A DNA stretch of 64,000 nucleotides, taken from the NCBI GenBank assembly GCA_965197565.1, contig CBDANK010000002.1, positions 1 through 64,000 on the forward strand, written 5' to 3'. The stretch comes from G963667675 sp965197565. Its GTDB lineage: Bacteria; Chloroflexota; Dehalococcoidia; Lucifugimonadales; UBA3495. The position numbers and the translations under genes were made by a program. Position 1 is the first letter of the stretch. The number at the start of each line of letters is the position of its first letter. The notes below the pieces were generated by a model. That model searched no databases. It worked only from the letters and a program-made list of their open reading frames with translations, and was not told where the DNA came from. This document shows positions 1 to 10,047 of the stretch, piece after piece.

Positions 1-15
1 CCGCCCCTTCCATTC

Positions 16-1260
16 ATGCCGGTTGCTTTTGCCAGGGCTTACCGCGATTTAGCAAAGGTATTCTTCTGGCCGTTGGTCATCCTGGTGGTCCTGGCGCTGC
101 TGGTGGTCGGGCTGGCGCAAGGAGTGCCCCAAGGGACCCGGATCCCACTAGAGGTCGGCGCATTTGTTTTCACTGCCGTGCTATTCCTGATGACACTGCG
201 TTCGCCGATTCATGTGCCGACCAATCCTTGGCACCTGGTTAACCACTTCGTAATGGGTCTCGGGTTGGCCGTCATGTGGTTCGTAATCCTGGGTGACCTC
301 AACGTGCTGGTGTTCATCTTTTTTGTGGTGCCATGGGCCACCAGCGTCTACGCATGGGTCTTTCTTAGATTGCGGGCTACCTTGTTCCTGCCTTTTAGGT
401 TGTTGCGGTTTGCCGTAGGGAAGCTCTTTAGTAGACGGTCGCCGCATCTGCTGACGGAGCCGCTGGTGCGAGGGCCAAAGCCGGCTGACCAATATACTCG
501 TGAAGGTGAGCTTTTCTTCAGATATCCGGGCGAGAACCGGGCGATTCACCGGTCAGACCGTGAGGGCCACTGGGCTGCCTACTCACGAATTCTCTATCAA
601 GGTGATTATGCCAAGATGTATTACGCCAGGGTGCTCGACCCCGATGAAGACGAAGTAACCGTCGTTCAGTATTGGTTCAACTACTACTATGACGATTGGG
701 CGAACGAGCATGAAGGCGATTGGGAGATGGCCTGCGTGCTGGTGAAAGACGGAGCGCCTGTCGGCGTAGCCGTGTCGCAGCATGAAGGCGGAGAGTACCG
801 GGAGTGGAGCGGCCTCGAATCCAGGGAGGGTCGCCCGGTACTCTATGTGGCCGCAGGGTCGCACGCCCTCTACTTCGAGACCGGAGCCCATCTCACGACC
901 AGAGAGATGTTCGGACTTAAGATTGGCGCCGTGGATGCTCCGGTCGTCGGCGGAAGTGTTCTGGAGTTTGTGGACTTCACACCCCAGGAAGGCGAGGGTG
1001 TTGTCCTAGACGACGGGAAGGTGTTGCTGATACCGGAGCCCGATCCGGAAACCGGTCTTTGGGGCCACACGGAGCACTCGGGAAACTGCGATGGCAACTG
1101 CGAGCACAACTTCGAGTGGCTGAACTTCCGCGGCCATTGGGGCGGCGCCGCTTTCCTCCAAGGTTCGGCGTCAGGCCCGCTTGGTCCGGCGTTCACCGGT
1201 CTGCGGTGGGACGATCCCCGGATGTGGGTAGATGTGGTTTGCCGCAAGGGGCATCCGTAG
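16..1260 (+). CDS. Membrane-anchored VPS62-like protein
   Basis: The 414-residue protein has hydrophobic stretches at about residues 15-35, 48-62 and 78-118, so the N-terminal third is probably a membrane anchor. The soluble part resembles the VPS62 family: EGDWEMACV, SQHEGG and the block VLYVAAGSHALYF match that family's conserved EGDWE, SxHxG and YVAxGSHAxYF signatures. Near the C-terminus a small Cys/His-rich patch (HSGNCDGNCEHNF) could bind a metal. The biochemical function of bacterial VPS62-like proteins is unknown to me. The start is the first ATG in the frame; nothing upstream is visible, so a longer N-terminus cannot be excluded. It lies just outside the tRNA-bounded island. Confidence 0.6.
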   Translation: MPVAFARAYRDLAKVFFWPLVILVVLALLVVGLAQGVPQGTRIPLEVGAFVFTAVLFLMTLRSPIHVPTNPWHLVNHFVMGLGLAVMWFVILGDLNVLVFIFFVVPWATSVYAWVFLRLRATLFLPFRLLRFAVGKLFSRRSPHLLTEPLVRGPKPADQYTREGELFFRYPGENRAIHRSDREGHWAAYSRILYQGDYAKMYYARVLDPDEDEVTVVQYWFNYYYDDWANEHEGDWEMACVLVKDGAPVGVAVSQHEGGEYREWSGLESREGRPVLYVAAGSHALYFETGAHLTTREMFGLKIGAVDAPVVGGSVLEFVDFTPQEGEGVVLDDGKVLLIPEPDPETGLWGHTEHSGNCDGNCEHNFEWLNFRGHWGGAAFLQGSASGPLGPAFTGLRWDDPRMWVDVVCRKGHP

Positions 1261-1293
1261 CGGTGTCGGCCTTCGTAACCGGTTCATGCCTGG

Positions 1294-1347
1294 GTGGTGG
1301 GCCCGGCAGGAGTCGAACCTGCGACCCGCCGGTTATGAGCCGGCTGC
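1294..1347 (-). repeat. Partial tRNA copy, candidate distal attachment site of an island
   Basis: These 54 bases are identical to 13999-14052, the 3' half (CCA end, acceptor 3' strand, T arm, variable loop, anticodon arm) of the intact tRNA at 14000-14074. The D arm and 5' acceptor strand are missing, and similarity stops abruptly at 1348. A displaced 3' tRNA fragment at the far end of a block that abuts an intact tRNA is the classic footprint of site-specific integration into a tRNA gene. Confidence 0.75.
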
Positions 1348-1507
1348 CTCTCTTGGAGCGGGGGCTACTCTCGGGGCCGTTCCTTTGTAATCAGGGTCCA
1401 CCTTAGCAGGTTTATTCTTTACACGTTTGAACATCAGACATACTCTTGAAACGTTTGTTGATTTATCGGTCCTCCAGAATGGTAGGCCATTGGGTTTCCT
1501 TCGCCTA

Positions 1508-1918
1508 TCAGTCGGACACGAACGTCAACACGGTCACCACTACCATAGCCGCGACAACCGGTAGATAGAAAAGGGCAAGTGTCGTGGAGAGAATCGCACT
1601 GAGCCAACGGTTCCTCTGATCTCGCCTGTAATCGCTGGTGTCCATAGAGAAATCTATCGCTTGTTCTTCTAAAGTCCTTACATGATCATATAAAGCTCGA
1701 AATAGCCGCTCTTGAGAAAGAAAGAACCCATCCAGAATCCAGAAAGCTGCGAGCGGAACGAAAACAGCGAAAATATAGAGTGAGTCCCCAAATCTTGCAA
1801 AGAATGCAAACAGCGCCGCGACCAGAAGGATCGTCCATCCCTTGAGAAGGAACGAATTGCTAGCCATGCGGCTGATGACGCCCTGGATAAATTCAAGGTG
1901 CTTTCGTTTGTTTTCCAT
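1508..1918 (-). CDS. Small integral membrane protein, unknown function
   Basis: The 136-residue protein has three hydrophobic segments, at about residues 24-42, 48-66 and 110-133. The first two are separated by a few polar residues; a charged cytoplasmic-type region (SQERLFRALYDHVRTLEEQ, about 68-86) follows. The charged N-terminus reads MENKRKHLEFIQGVI. I remember similar small proteins beside restriction and other defence genes, but I cannot name a family with certainty. It is the first gene inside the island on this side and is transcribed in the same direction as the broken methylase just upstream (1944-4613). Confidence 0.6.
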   Translation of the reverse strand: MENKRKHLEFIQGVISRMASNSFLLKGWTILLVAALFAFFARFGDSLYIFAVFVPLAAFWILDGFFLSQERLFRALYDHVRTLEEQAIDFSMDTSDYRRDQRNRWLSAILSTTLALFYLPVVAAMVVVTVLTFVSD

Positions 1919-1943
1919 TGCTGGTCTTGGTCACCAAGGAATT

Positions 1944-4613
1944 CTAACTTTTCGTTGCCGACTCCTCGCGTAACAACTCCTCCACCAGACTCTCCACCGT
2001 CTTCCCCTCCGGCGATTCCCGCAGCCACTTCCGCAACTCCCGCCGGGCAATCGTCACCGTCAGCTTAGCCCCGTGTTCCTGTCTTAACTGCTCCAACTGC
2101 CGAGCCACGCCCTCGGCTGTCGCCTGTCCCGCTTCGGATATGGCCGCGTGTCGCGGGTTGGCCGGGTCGAACTCCGGAATGGGCAGTTTCCATAGGTGTT
2201 TGTGCAGGTGGCGGGCACCGAATTGTCCTTTGGCCATCAGTGGGGTTACTGCCCTATAGAGGCTAGTGCTGTTGATGATGGCCAGCAGATAGTTGGCTTC
2301 TTGCATATCTTTGCAAGTCAACCAGAACAGAACGTTTTCGACTATAGCTCCATCGTCGTGAATTATTGCCGCAGTAGGTTCGCCTGCACTGGTGTAGACC
2401 AACCTAACAGGACGACCCCTTGAGTCTCGTTGCCATTCCAGTTGAGCCAACAGTTCGTGGTGATAGTCCAGACGACCTAACAAGTCTAACTTGTTCGCCG
2501 GTTGTTTGTGCGTGTCCCACAAGGCGCTAATGGTCTGCCATCGTTCCCGCATCCGCCGTTCCAGCCCACCGAGGCGAATTCCTCCTACACCATTGGAGTC
2601 GCCGGGGAGTTGGGCATCACCCCGTTTCAACGGAAGAATCGCCTTTAGCGGTTCGAGTGTCGCGTAAGGAACTACCGTTTCTCCCAAATGGACATCGAAC
2701 ACGTGCCGCGACTCGATAGTCTGGCCGGTTATGGCAGTCAGGTCGAGGCCGCACCACGGCTCTTTATCGAATGTGCCCCTCCGAGGGTTTACGGTGATGG
2801 TCTGCCCGGCTTGGATGATGGCAGGATTTTCTGTCTCTGTTATGAAGAACAGGCAGCGAGGGAAAATCGTAGCACCATTTCTGGAGTGATTGCCGTAAAC
2901 GGAAACGCCGCCAGCCGAGGTATCGGTAATAGCTACCGTTTCTCGCTTCACGTCATCGGCGCCTGCCTTGCCTCGCCATTGCGCAACCTCTCCGGCCAGC
3001 GGCTTAGCCAATGCTAGGGAGGTCACTCCAATGCGCTCCGCGAAGACCACCGAGGCCGGGACCGGAAAGAAGGTGTTGGGTTCCAGCCTCTCCAAGTCCC
3101 AAGCCGCCTTGTGACTGAAGTCGACAGCTAGGGTCTCACCACTATTTCCGGCCCGCCAAGCACCGGTCCGCCACTTGGAGTATTGGCCGGTCTGGAGCGC
3201 ACTGTGGGGCATTACCATTCCGATTACGCCACGGTCTTTCAGGTAAATATCGGTGCAGCGGGTGAAGAACAAGCCCGCCACGTCCTGATGCGTGGCGTAA
3301 CGCCCACCGGCCCAGATGTCGTAGAGTTCCTTGCTCTGGCGCTCCAGTTCGGTGCGCAGCGTGTCGGCAGTCTGATTGTAGTTGATCCACGGTGGGTTGC
3401 CGACGATTATATCCACTTTCCGGCGAGCCAAGGCTACAGGCCGGACGAGATTACGGGTGTAGTAGGCCCAAATGTGGTTCCGTCCCTGGGAGTGGAGAGC
3501 CTGTATTTTGCCAATGGTCTCGGAGAGGGTCTGCCGCTCGCCGGGGTCTTTGATGTGGTGGTCGTCCAAAGCCAGGTATGGGTCTTCGCCCTGCTCAATA
3601 GATTCAGAGACTTCGCTCATTAGGGAATCGAAGTTCTCGGCATGGTCAACTAGGCCGACCGGGAAGACAAGCTCAGTGTTTTGCTCGTCCTGCACTCGGA
3701 TTCGCACCTCGTGCTCGGCGAACATGTCTCCCGGGTTAAATCGCAACTGCAAAGAGTCGCCCAGATAGACGGGGACGGGACCCGAGGCATCGAAACCCGA
3801 TTCCTTAGCGGCAAGAATCGCGGGCCTAGCGGCCAAGGCCCAAGCGGAGCGGGCTAGGTGAACGGCAACCGGGTGGACATCGATGCCCGTGACGGATATG
3901 CGCAGCCGGTCCAGTACCTGTTTGGGATGAAGGCCGTTCTCTTTGGAGGCGTCGATGAAATGGGTCACGGCTTCGGCAATAAACGTACCGGAGCCGCAGG
4001 CGGGGTCCAAGACGTGCTGGTGCATCGGGTCGAAGACCAGTTCCCGCACCATGGTACGGGCCAGCCAGCCGGGGGTATAATACTCGCCCAGTTGCCGCCG
4101 CTCCTCCGGGGGAATGACGGCCTCGTACAGTATCGCGGCTACGTCGGTGGGGGCATCGAGCCAATCGAACCGGGCCAAACGGCGGGCCAGAGTGCGGAGG
4201 AAAGGAAGCCCACCGACCTCGGTGGGCCAAGTGAAGAAATCGGATTCGACGACACCTTGCAGGCCGGTATCGTTGTGGAATTGGCGTCCGTACAGCAGGT
4301 CGGCCGGATCAGTCTCGGATTTTTGGTAAATATCGATGCCAAAGGTCGCTTGCACCACCATCGCCACCACAGCACTGAGGTAGGTATGACGGACGAACAG
4401 GTCGTCCAGTTCCTCCGGGGTGCGGGCAATCTCGCCCAAGGCAGTCCGGAGTAAGTCGTACCACAACCGGCGCTTGATCTTGATGGTCTCGTGGTCGGCG
4501 TAGGCCAAGTACAAGGACTTAAGGGAGGCAATATCCCGCTGGTACAAAAGGCCATTAGGACCGAAATGTTCCTCGATACTGGTCCGAGTGGGCAGAATGT
4601 TGACCTGGGAAAC
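1944..4613 (-). pseudogene. Restriction-methylase, C-terminal piece (N6-adenine methyltransferase domain)
   Basis: About 889 residues of an N6-adenine DNA methyltransferase. The AdoMet-binding motif DPACGSGTF and the catalytic motif NPPW are intact, and a target-recognition-like region follows. The open frame can be read upstream to an ATG at 4769, but those first 52 codons are antisense IS630 sequence; the authentic protein begins at the valine codon ending at 4613, next to the IS target TA. It is the largest of three pieces of one gene: 11182-11595 (nuclease-like N-terminus), 7316-7405, and this piece. The rejoined frame reads WLRDKAL|VSQVNILPTR across the IS630 pair. Whether the fragment is still expressed is unknown; without the N-terminal domain it would be at most an orphan methylase. 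Confidence 0.8.
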
Positions 4614-4615
4614 TA

Positions 4616-5845
4616 GTAGCTGACCATCATTGAAATGATGGCTGGTGAGATATGATGGGTTAGCAGTCAAAAAAGAAAATCGGGAAGCGGGGATGGATGT
4701 GATGATGAAGAAATACCGAGTGGGACTTACGGAGGAGGAACAGGAGGAACTGAAGGGATTGGTGTCCAAGGGTTGGGCGGCGGCTTACAAGCAGACTCAC
4801 GCCCGCATTCTGCTGCTTAGCGATGAGAACCAGGTTGATGGCGCAATGAGGGACGAGGATATAGCCTGGGTCCTGAAGGTGGGCAGCGCCACGGTGGAAC
4901 GGGTGCGCCGCCGGTGCGTGGAGGAGGGCCTGGAGGCAGCCCTGGGACGCAAACAGCAGCTAAAGCGCCGCAAGAAAAAGCTGGATGGTCAGGGTGAGGC
5001 CCACCTGGTAGCCTTGGCCTGCTCTCAACCGCCGGAGGGACGGGTCAGTTGGACGCTGCAAATGCTGGCCGATGGATTGGTGGCGCAGGAGATAGTGGAT
5101 AGCATCAGCACAGAGACGGTGCGCCGGACTCTGAAAAAAACGAACTCAAGCCTTGGCTGAAAGAATGCTGGTGCCTCCCGCCCCAAGGGAGCGCGGACTT
5201 TGTGTGCGGCATGGAGGACGTGTTGGAGGTCTATCACCGTCCCTACGGAGAGGGGGAGGTGCTGGTGTGTCTGGACGAGACCAGCAAGCAACTGGTGCAG
5301 GAGACCCGCCAACCCCGTCCGTCGCGGCCGGGGGCAGCCATGGCATACGATTACGAATATCAACGCAACGGAGTGAGCAACCTGTTCATGCTGTTCGCGC
5401 CCCTGGAGGGATGGCGGCGGGTGGAGGTCACGGACCGGCGCACCAAGGCCGACTGGGCACGGGTGGTCAAGAAACTGGTGGACGAGGACTATGTCGACAA
5501 GGAGCGGATAGTCTTGGTGATGGACAACCTGAACACCCATCATCCGGCATCCCTATACCAGGCTTTCGAGCCGGCGGAGGCACGGCGCATTGCCCAACGG
5601 CTGGAGATACATTACACCCCGAAGCACGGGAGTTGGCTTAATATGGCCGAGATCGAACTGGGGGTGCTGGCGCGGCAGTGCTTGGATCGCCGGATACCCA
5701 GCCAGGAAGTCCTGGAACGGGAAACAGGCGCATGGCAGGACCAACGGAACCGGGACGTAATTCAGGTGGACTGGCGCTTCACAACCGAGGACGCCCGCAT
5801 CAAGCTCAAGTCCCTATACCCATCAATACAACAGTGAGGCTCTAC
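4616..5845 (+). mobile_element. IS630-family insertion sequence, copy A
   Basis: A 1,230-bp element bounded by TA dinucleotides at 4614-4615 and 5846-5847, as expected for IS630/Tc1-type insertion. Its outer ends start GTAG and are only imperfectly inverted. It is nearly identical to copy B (6084-7313) in the opposite orientation; the encoded proteins differ at one residue (Gly in A, Ser in B, within DENQVDxAMRDED). The outer TA of A and the outer TA of B together match a single TA in the interrupted methylase gene, so the pair appears to have entered as one unit. Confidence 0.88.
4645..5837 (+). CDS. IS630 transposase, two frames joined by likely -1 frameshift (copy A)
   Basis: The first frame (4645-5160) carries the helix-turn-helix part. 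The second carries the DDE domain: Asp in VCLDETS, Asp in VMDNLNTHHP, Glu in SWLNMAEIE. The frames meet at a run of seven A (5134-5140) followed by C. This contains the slippery heptamer A AAA AAC, and a -1 shift would fuse LKK directly to NELKPWLKECW in the second frame. IS630 elements are known to use such programmed shifts, so I read this as one functional transposase of about 397 residues and not as a broken gene. Copy B has the same arrangement, which supports the interpretation. Confidence 0.82.
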
Positions 5846-5847
5846 TA

Positions 5848-5993
5848 GGGCCTGTTGACACTAATAGCTGAGGACCGGGCAACCACAAGGGTTGCCCCTA
5901 CGAAATCCCGTAGCACGCCGGTTGTAGAGGCGCCCTTTGTGGGAGGCTGGACTACCAATCCCTATATAGGAAATTGGTAGTGTCAGCAGGCCC
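5848..5993. mobile_element. MITE with IS5-type terminal repeats
   Basis: A 146-bp non-coding element. Its left end GGGCCTGTTGACACTA and the reverse complement of its right end match at 15 of 16 bases. It is flanked by TA on both sides (5846-5847 and 5994-5995). The termini match those of the IS5-family element at 34395-35243, which is also flanked by TA, so that element or a relative could mobilise it. It sits exactly in the TA at the inner end of IS630 copy A, so it arrived after that IS. Confidence 0.75.
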
Positions 5994-5995
5994 TA

Positions 5996-6081
5996 AAAGC
6001 CATCCTGCACTTAAGGGCCGAGAAGCTACTGCAAAAACTCCCAACCCGGTTCCCAGCACCACCCAAATGCACATCCCACCC
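5996..6081. other. Spacer between the inverted IS630 copies
   Basis: This 86-bp stretch lies between the MITE and IS630 copy B. The methylase frame can be rejoined without it, so it is probably cargo carried between the two IS copies and not part of the broken gene. I see no gene in it. Confidence 0.5.
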
Positions 6082-6083
6082 TA

Positions 6084-7313
6084 GTAGAGCCTCACTGTTG
6101 TATTGATGGGTATAGGGACTTGAGCTTGATGCGGGCGTCCTCGGTTGTGAAGCGCCAGTCCACCTGAATTACGTCCCGGTTCCGTTGGTCCTGCCATGCG
6201 CCTGTTTCCCGTTCCAGGACTTCCTGGCTGGGTATCCGGCGATCCAAGCACTGCCGCGCCAGCACCCCCAGTTCGATCTCGGCCATATTAAGCCAACTCC
6301 CGTGCTTCGGGGTGTAATGTATCTCCAGCCGTTGGGCAATGCGCCGTGCCTCCGCCGGCTCGAAAGCCTGGTATAGGGATGCCGGATGATGGGTGTTCAG
6401 GTTGTCCATCACCAAGACTATCCGCTCCTTGTCGACATAGTCCTCGTCCACCAGTTTCTTGACCACCCGTGCCCAGTCGGCCTTGGTGCGCCGGTCCGTG
6501 ACCTCCACCCGCCGCCATCCCTCCAGGGGCGCGAACAGCATGAACAGGTTGCTCACTCCGTTGCGTTGATATTCGTAATCGTATGCCATGGCTGCCCCCG
6601 GCCGCGACGGACGGGGTTGGCGGGTCTCCTGCACCAGTTGCTTGCTGGTCTCGTCCAGACACACCAGCACCTCCCCCTCTCCGTAGGGACGGTGATAGAC
6701 CTCCAACACGTCCTCCATGCCGCACACAAAGTCCGCGCTCCCTTGGGGCGGGAGGCACCAGCATTCTTTCAGCCAAGGCTTGAGTTCGTTTTTTTCAGAG
6801 TCCGGCGCACCGTCTCTGTGCTGATGCTATCCACTATCTCCTGCGCCACCAATCCATCGGCCAGCATTTGCAGCGTCCAACTGACCCGTCCCTCCGGCGG
6901 TTGAGAGCAGGCCAAGGCTACCAGGTGGGCCTCACCCTGACCATCCAGCTTTTTCTTGCGGCGCTTTAGCTGCTGTTTGCGTCCCAGGGCTGCCTCCAGG
7001 CCCTCCTCCACGCACCGGCGGCGCACCCGTTCCACCGTGGCGCTGCCCACCTTCAGGACCCAGGCTATATCCTCGTCCCTCATTGCGCTATCAACCTGGT
7101 TCTCATCGCTAAGCAGCAGAATGCGGGCGTGAGTCTGCTTGTAAGCCGCCGCCCAACCCTTGGACACCAATCCCTTCAGTTCCTCCTGTTCCTCCTCCGT
7201 AAGTCCCACTCGGTATTTCTTCATCATCACATCCATCCCCGCTTCCCGATTTTCTTTTTTGACTGCTAACCCATCATATCTCACCAGCCATCATTTCAAT
7301 GATGGTCAGCTAC
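6084..7313 (-). mobile_element. IS630-family insertion sequence, copy B (inverted)
   Basis: A 1,230-bp element in reverse orientation to copy A and almost identical to it, bounded by TA at 6082-6083 and 7314-7315. With copy A it forms an inverted pair around 238 bp that includes the MITE. Beyond its outer end, at 7316, the interrupted methylase gene resumes. Confidence 0.88.
6092..7284 (-). CDS. IS630 transposase, two frames joined by likely -1 frameshift (copy B)
   Basis: Same two-frame organisation as copy A: helix-turn-helix frame 6769-7284, DDE frame 6092-6727, joined at the identical run of seven A. Catalytic Asp, Asp and Glu are all present. The only protein-level difference from copy A is Ser for Gly in the DENQVDSAMRDED region. 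Both copies look intact and could be active. Confidence 0.82.
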
Positions 7314-7315
7314 TA

Positions 7316-7405
7316 GGGCCTTGTCTCTCAACCATTCGTACAGTGGCAGCCAATGGTTAAGGGATTCCAGCGTGAAGGCGTAAGGGTAGACGATCTTCGC
7401 CGCGC
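7316..7405 (-). pseudogene. Restriction-methylase, middle piece (30 codons)
   Basis: Read on the minus strand this gives KIVYPYAFTLESLNHWLPLYEWLRDKA, which continues the broken gene. Upstream it should follow PNAGAV (end of the 11182-11595 piece), and downstream RDKAL joins VSQVNIL at 4613 through the single codon CTA that contains the IS630 target TA. The piece is trapped between IS630 copy B and the IS21 element. The open frame appears to run further upstream, but that part is IS21 end sequence. Confidence 0.75.
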
Positions 7406-7527
7406 TGTAATCGGCGGAGTTAAAGTGGACCACGGAGGCGGAGAAATTGCTGACAATCGGCAGTTGAATACTGTACCGCCTTCCGCCATCCAAAGGGTCA
7501 TTCTCGACCCCATGGATGGTGCCAGGA

Positions 7528-9042
7528 ATGTACCAGGTGGAATCGTATCTGCGGGTCCGCAGGGCGGTGATGGTGGAGGGCATGAGCATCCGGGAGGCCT
7601 CCCGGGTGTTCGGGCTGCACCGGGACACTGTACGGAAGATGCTGGCTTACTCCGTTCCTCCGGGGTACCGGCGGCAGACCACGCCCCGGCGCCCAACCCT
7701 TCGACAAGCTCAGGAGGAGCTATTTACCGGCGTCATAGACCGGATCCTCGAAGAGGACCTCAGGCTTCCCAGGAAGCAGCGCCACACGGCCAAAGGCATT
7801 TTCGAGAGGCTCAGGGACGAGTACGGCTTCGACGGCGGATACACCATAGTCAAAAACTAGGTCAGGGAGCGCCACCGCCAGTCCCAGGAAATGTTCGTTC
7901 CGCTGTCCCATCCGCCGGGCCATGCCCAGTGCGATTTCGGCGAGGCCCTGGTGGTGATCGGCGGCGTGGATCAAAAGGCCCACTTCTTAGTCCTGGACCT
8001 TCCCCACAGCGACGGCTGCTTCGTGAAGGCCTACCCGGCCGAGACCACCGAGGCCTTCCTGGACGGCCACGTCTCAGCCTTCGGCTTTCTGGGAGGAGTG
8101 CCCCAGAGCATCCTCTATGACAACACCAGGCTGGCGGTGACGAAGATACTGGGGGATGGCCGGCGCAAGCGCACCCGCGCCTTCACCGGGCTCCAGTCCC
8201 ACTACCGGTTCGAGGACCGGTTCGGCCGTCCCGGCAAGGGCAACGACAAGGGGAAGGTGGAGGGGATGGTGGGCTATGTGCGCCGCAACTTCCTGGTGCC
8301 GGTGCCGTCCTTCGAGAGCTTCGAATCGCTGAATGTCCACCTGGAACAGCGTTGCCTGGAGCGGATGGACGCCAGGCTCAGGGGTCATACTGAGACCATA
8401 GGGCAGCGGATGGAGAGTGACCTAGAGGCGCTGATGCCGTTGCCCGCAGCGCCATATGACGCCTGCGAGAAGCAGGCGGGCCGGGTGAGTTCCCTGTCCC
8501 TGGTCCGGTACCGCACCAACGACTACTCGGTGCCGGTAGCGTACGGACACCGGGACGTCCTGGTGCGGGGCTATGTGGACCAGGTGGTCATCAGCTGCGG
8601 TTCCGATGTCATCGCCGCACACCCCCGTTCCTACCAGCGGGACGACTTCGTATACGACCCCATCCACTACCTGCCGCTCCTGGAGCAGAAGGCGAACGCC
8701 TTGGACCAGGCCACGCCCCTGCAAGGGTGGGACCTGCCCGAGGAGTTCGGCACACTGCGCCGTCTGCTCGAGTCCAGGATGGAACGTCGGGGCAAGCGGG
8801 AGTTCGTGCAGGTGCTCCGGCTGATGGAGACCTTCTCACAGCAGGAGGTGCATCACGCCGTGAGAGAGGCCATCAGGCTGGGCGCGATCAGCTTCGATGC
8901 GGTGAAGCACCTGGCGCTGTGCCGGCTCGAGGGACGGCCGCCACGTCTGGACCTGGAGCTGTACCCCTATCTGCCCCGAGTGCGGGTGAACACTACCTCG
9001 GCTGGGGACTACATGACGTTGCTGTCGGGGAGGGCGGCATGA
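7528..9042 (+). pseudogene. istA: IS21 transposase IstA with in-frame amber stop
   Basis: The N-terminal helix-turn-helix region (YLRVRRAVMVEGMSIREASR) and the integrase core (PPGHAQCDFGEALVVIGGV onward) are in one frame but separated by a TAG at 7858-7860. The protein continues in the same frame directly after the stop, so a single base change explains it. A GC-rich IS21 istA should be about 500 codons, which fits the joined length. The downstream part alone can start at ATG 7891. Unless the stop is suppressed or is a sequencing error, the transposase is inactive. The stop codon of istA overlaps the ATG of istB (ATGA). Confidence 0.82.
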
Positions 9043-9821
9043 GCGACAGGTCGACGCTGCTGTTGGAGCATCATCTGAAGGAACTCAAGCTGCCCAGCTT
9101 CCTGCGGGAATACGGCAAGCTGGCCGCCCAGTGTGCCGCCGAGGGCGCAGACCATCCCCAGTACTTGCTCCGGTTGGCCGAACTGGAACTCATCGACCGC
9201 CACCAGCGCATGGTGCAGCGCCGCATCCGCGCTGCCCGCTTCCCGGCGGTCAAGAGCCTGGACACCTTCGACTTCCTGGCCATCCCCTCGGTGAACAAAG
9301 CCCTGGTGATGGAGCTGGCCCGCTGCGAATACGTCCAGCATAGGGAGAACGTCATCGCCATCGGCAACAGCGGCACCGGCAAGACCCACATGGCCCTGGG
9401 GCTGGGCCTGGCCGCCTGCCAACGGGGCATGTCGGTGGGCTTCACCACCGCCGCCGGCCTGGTGCACGAGATGATGGAAGCCCGTGATGAAAGGCGGCTG
9501 CTCAACCTCCAGAGGCAACTGTCCCGGCTCAAGCTGCTGATCGTCGACGAACTGGGCTTCGTGCCACTCTCCCGCACCGGTGCTGAGTTGCTCTTTGAGG
9601 TCTTCAGCCAGCGCTACGAGCGGGGATCCATCCTGGTGACCACCAACCTGCCCTTCGACGAGTGGACCGAGGTGTTCGGATCGGAGCGCCTCACCGGCGC
9701 GTTGCTGGACCGCCTGACCCATCACGTCCACATCCTCGAAATGAACGAGGAGAGCTACCGCCTCAAGCGCAGCAGGGAAACCGCTGCGTCCCAAGTTCCA
9801 GACGATAAAGACGACGGGTAG
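9039..9821 (+). CDS. istB: IS21 helper ATPase IstB
   Basis: A 260-residue DnaC-like AAA+ ATPase with Walker A GNSGTGKT at about residue 108 and Walker B LLIVDELG at about residue 167. IstB assists IstA in target selection and strand transfer. The ATGA overlap with istA indicates translational coupling. The gene looks intact even though istA carries a stop codon. Confidence 0.92.
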   Translation: MSDRSTLLLEHHLKELKLPSFLREYGKLAAQCAAEGADHPQYLLRLAELELIDRHQRMVQRRIRAARFPAVKSLDTFDFLAIPSVNKALVMELARCEYVQHRENVIAIGNSGTGKTHMALGLGLAACQRGMSVGFTTAAGLVHEMMEARDERRLLNLQRQLSRLKLLIVDELGFVPLSRTGAELLFEVFSQRYERGSILVTTNLPFDEWTEVFGSERLTGALLDRLTHHVHILEMNEESYRLKRSRETAASQVPDDKDDG

Positions 9822-10047
9822 GTCGCACCGGAAATCGTCCTCCTCTTACCCTGGTGTGCAGCACACCTGCCTGTGTCATATCCCCCCAACAACCGTCGCG
9901 GATATTCATGCTGGACAGTTAGCGAGGACATTTCTGCTGAACCTTAACAACCCAGGTGGTACACTTTTGCTCCGCCCCAATGGCCCAACATCACGCCGCC
10001 CTTGTATCTTAGCTTGGAGGTGGATAGTTTTCTTTCTTAGGTGTGCG

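Larger units (their letters stand above)
7406..9990 (+). mobile_element. IS21-family insertion sequence (approximate ends)
   Basis: Carries istA and istB. The two ends hold related repeats in inverted orientation: near 7413 GGCGGAGTTAAAGTGGACCAC and, reversed near 9960-9978, GGCGGAGCAAAAGTGTACCAC, each followed inward by a second similar repeat. Multiple terminal repeats are typical of IS21. Both ends can be read as starting TGT. I could not fix the target duplication, so the boundaries are good to about ten bases. The right end abuts the IS110 element. Confidence 0.7.

Noticed and set aside
1294..1380. A second complete tRNA gene next to the VPS62-like gene
   Set aside because: Only the 3' half is present; no D stem or 5' acceptor strand follows position 1347.
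4614..4769. N-terminal 52 codons and ATG of the methylase open frame
   Set aside because: This stretch is antisense IS630 sequence, and the same 52 codons appear at the outer end of the other IS630 copy.
6185..6904. Long open frames antisense to the IS630 transposase in both copies
   Set aside because: They are mirror frames of the DDE and HTH coding regions in GC-rich DNA, with no protein-family features.
7406..7628. Upstream extension of the middle methylase piece as a separate 110-residue gene
   Set aside because: It reads through the IS21 terminal repeats and the start of istA in antisense, so only the 7316-7405 part is host gene.
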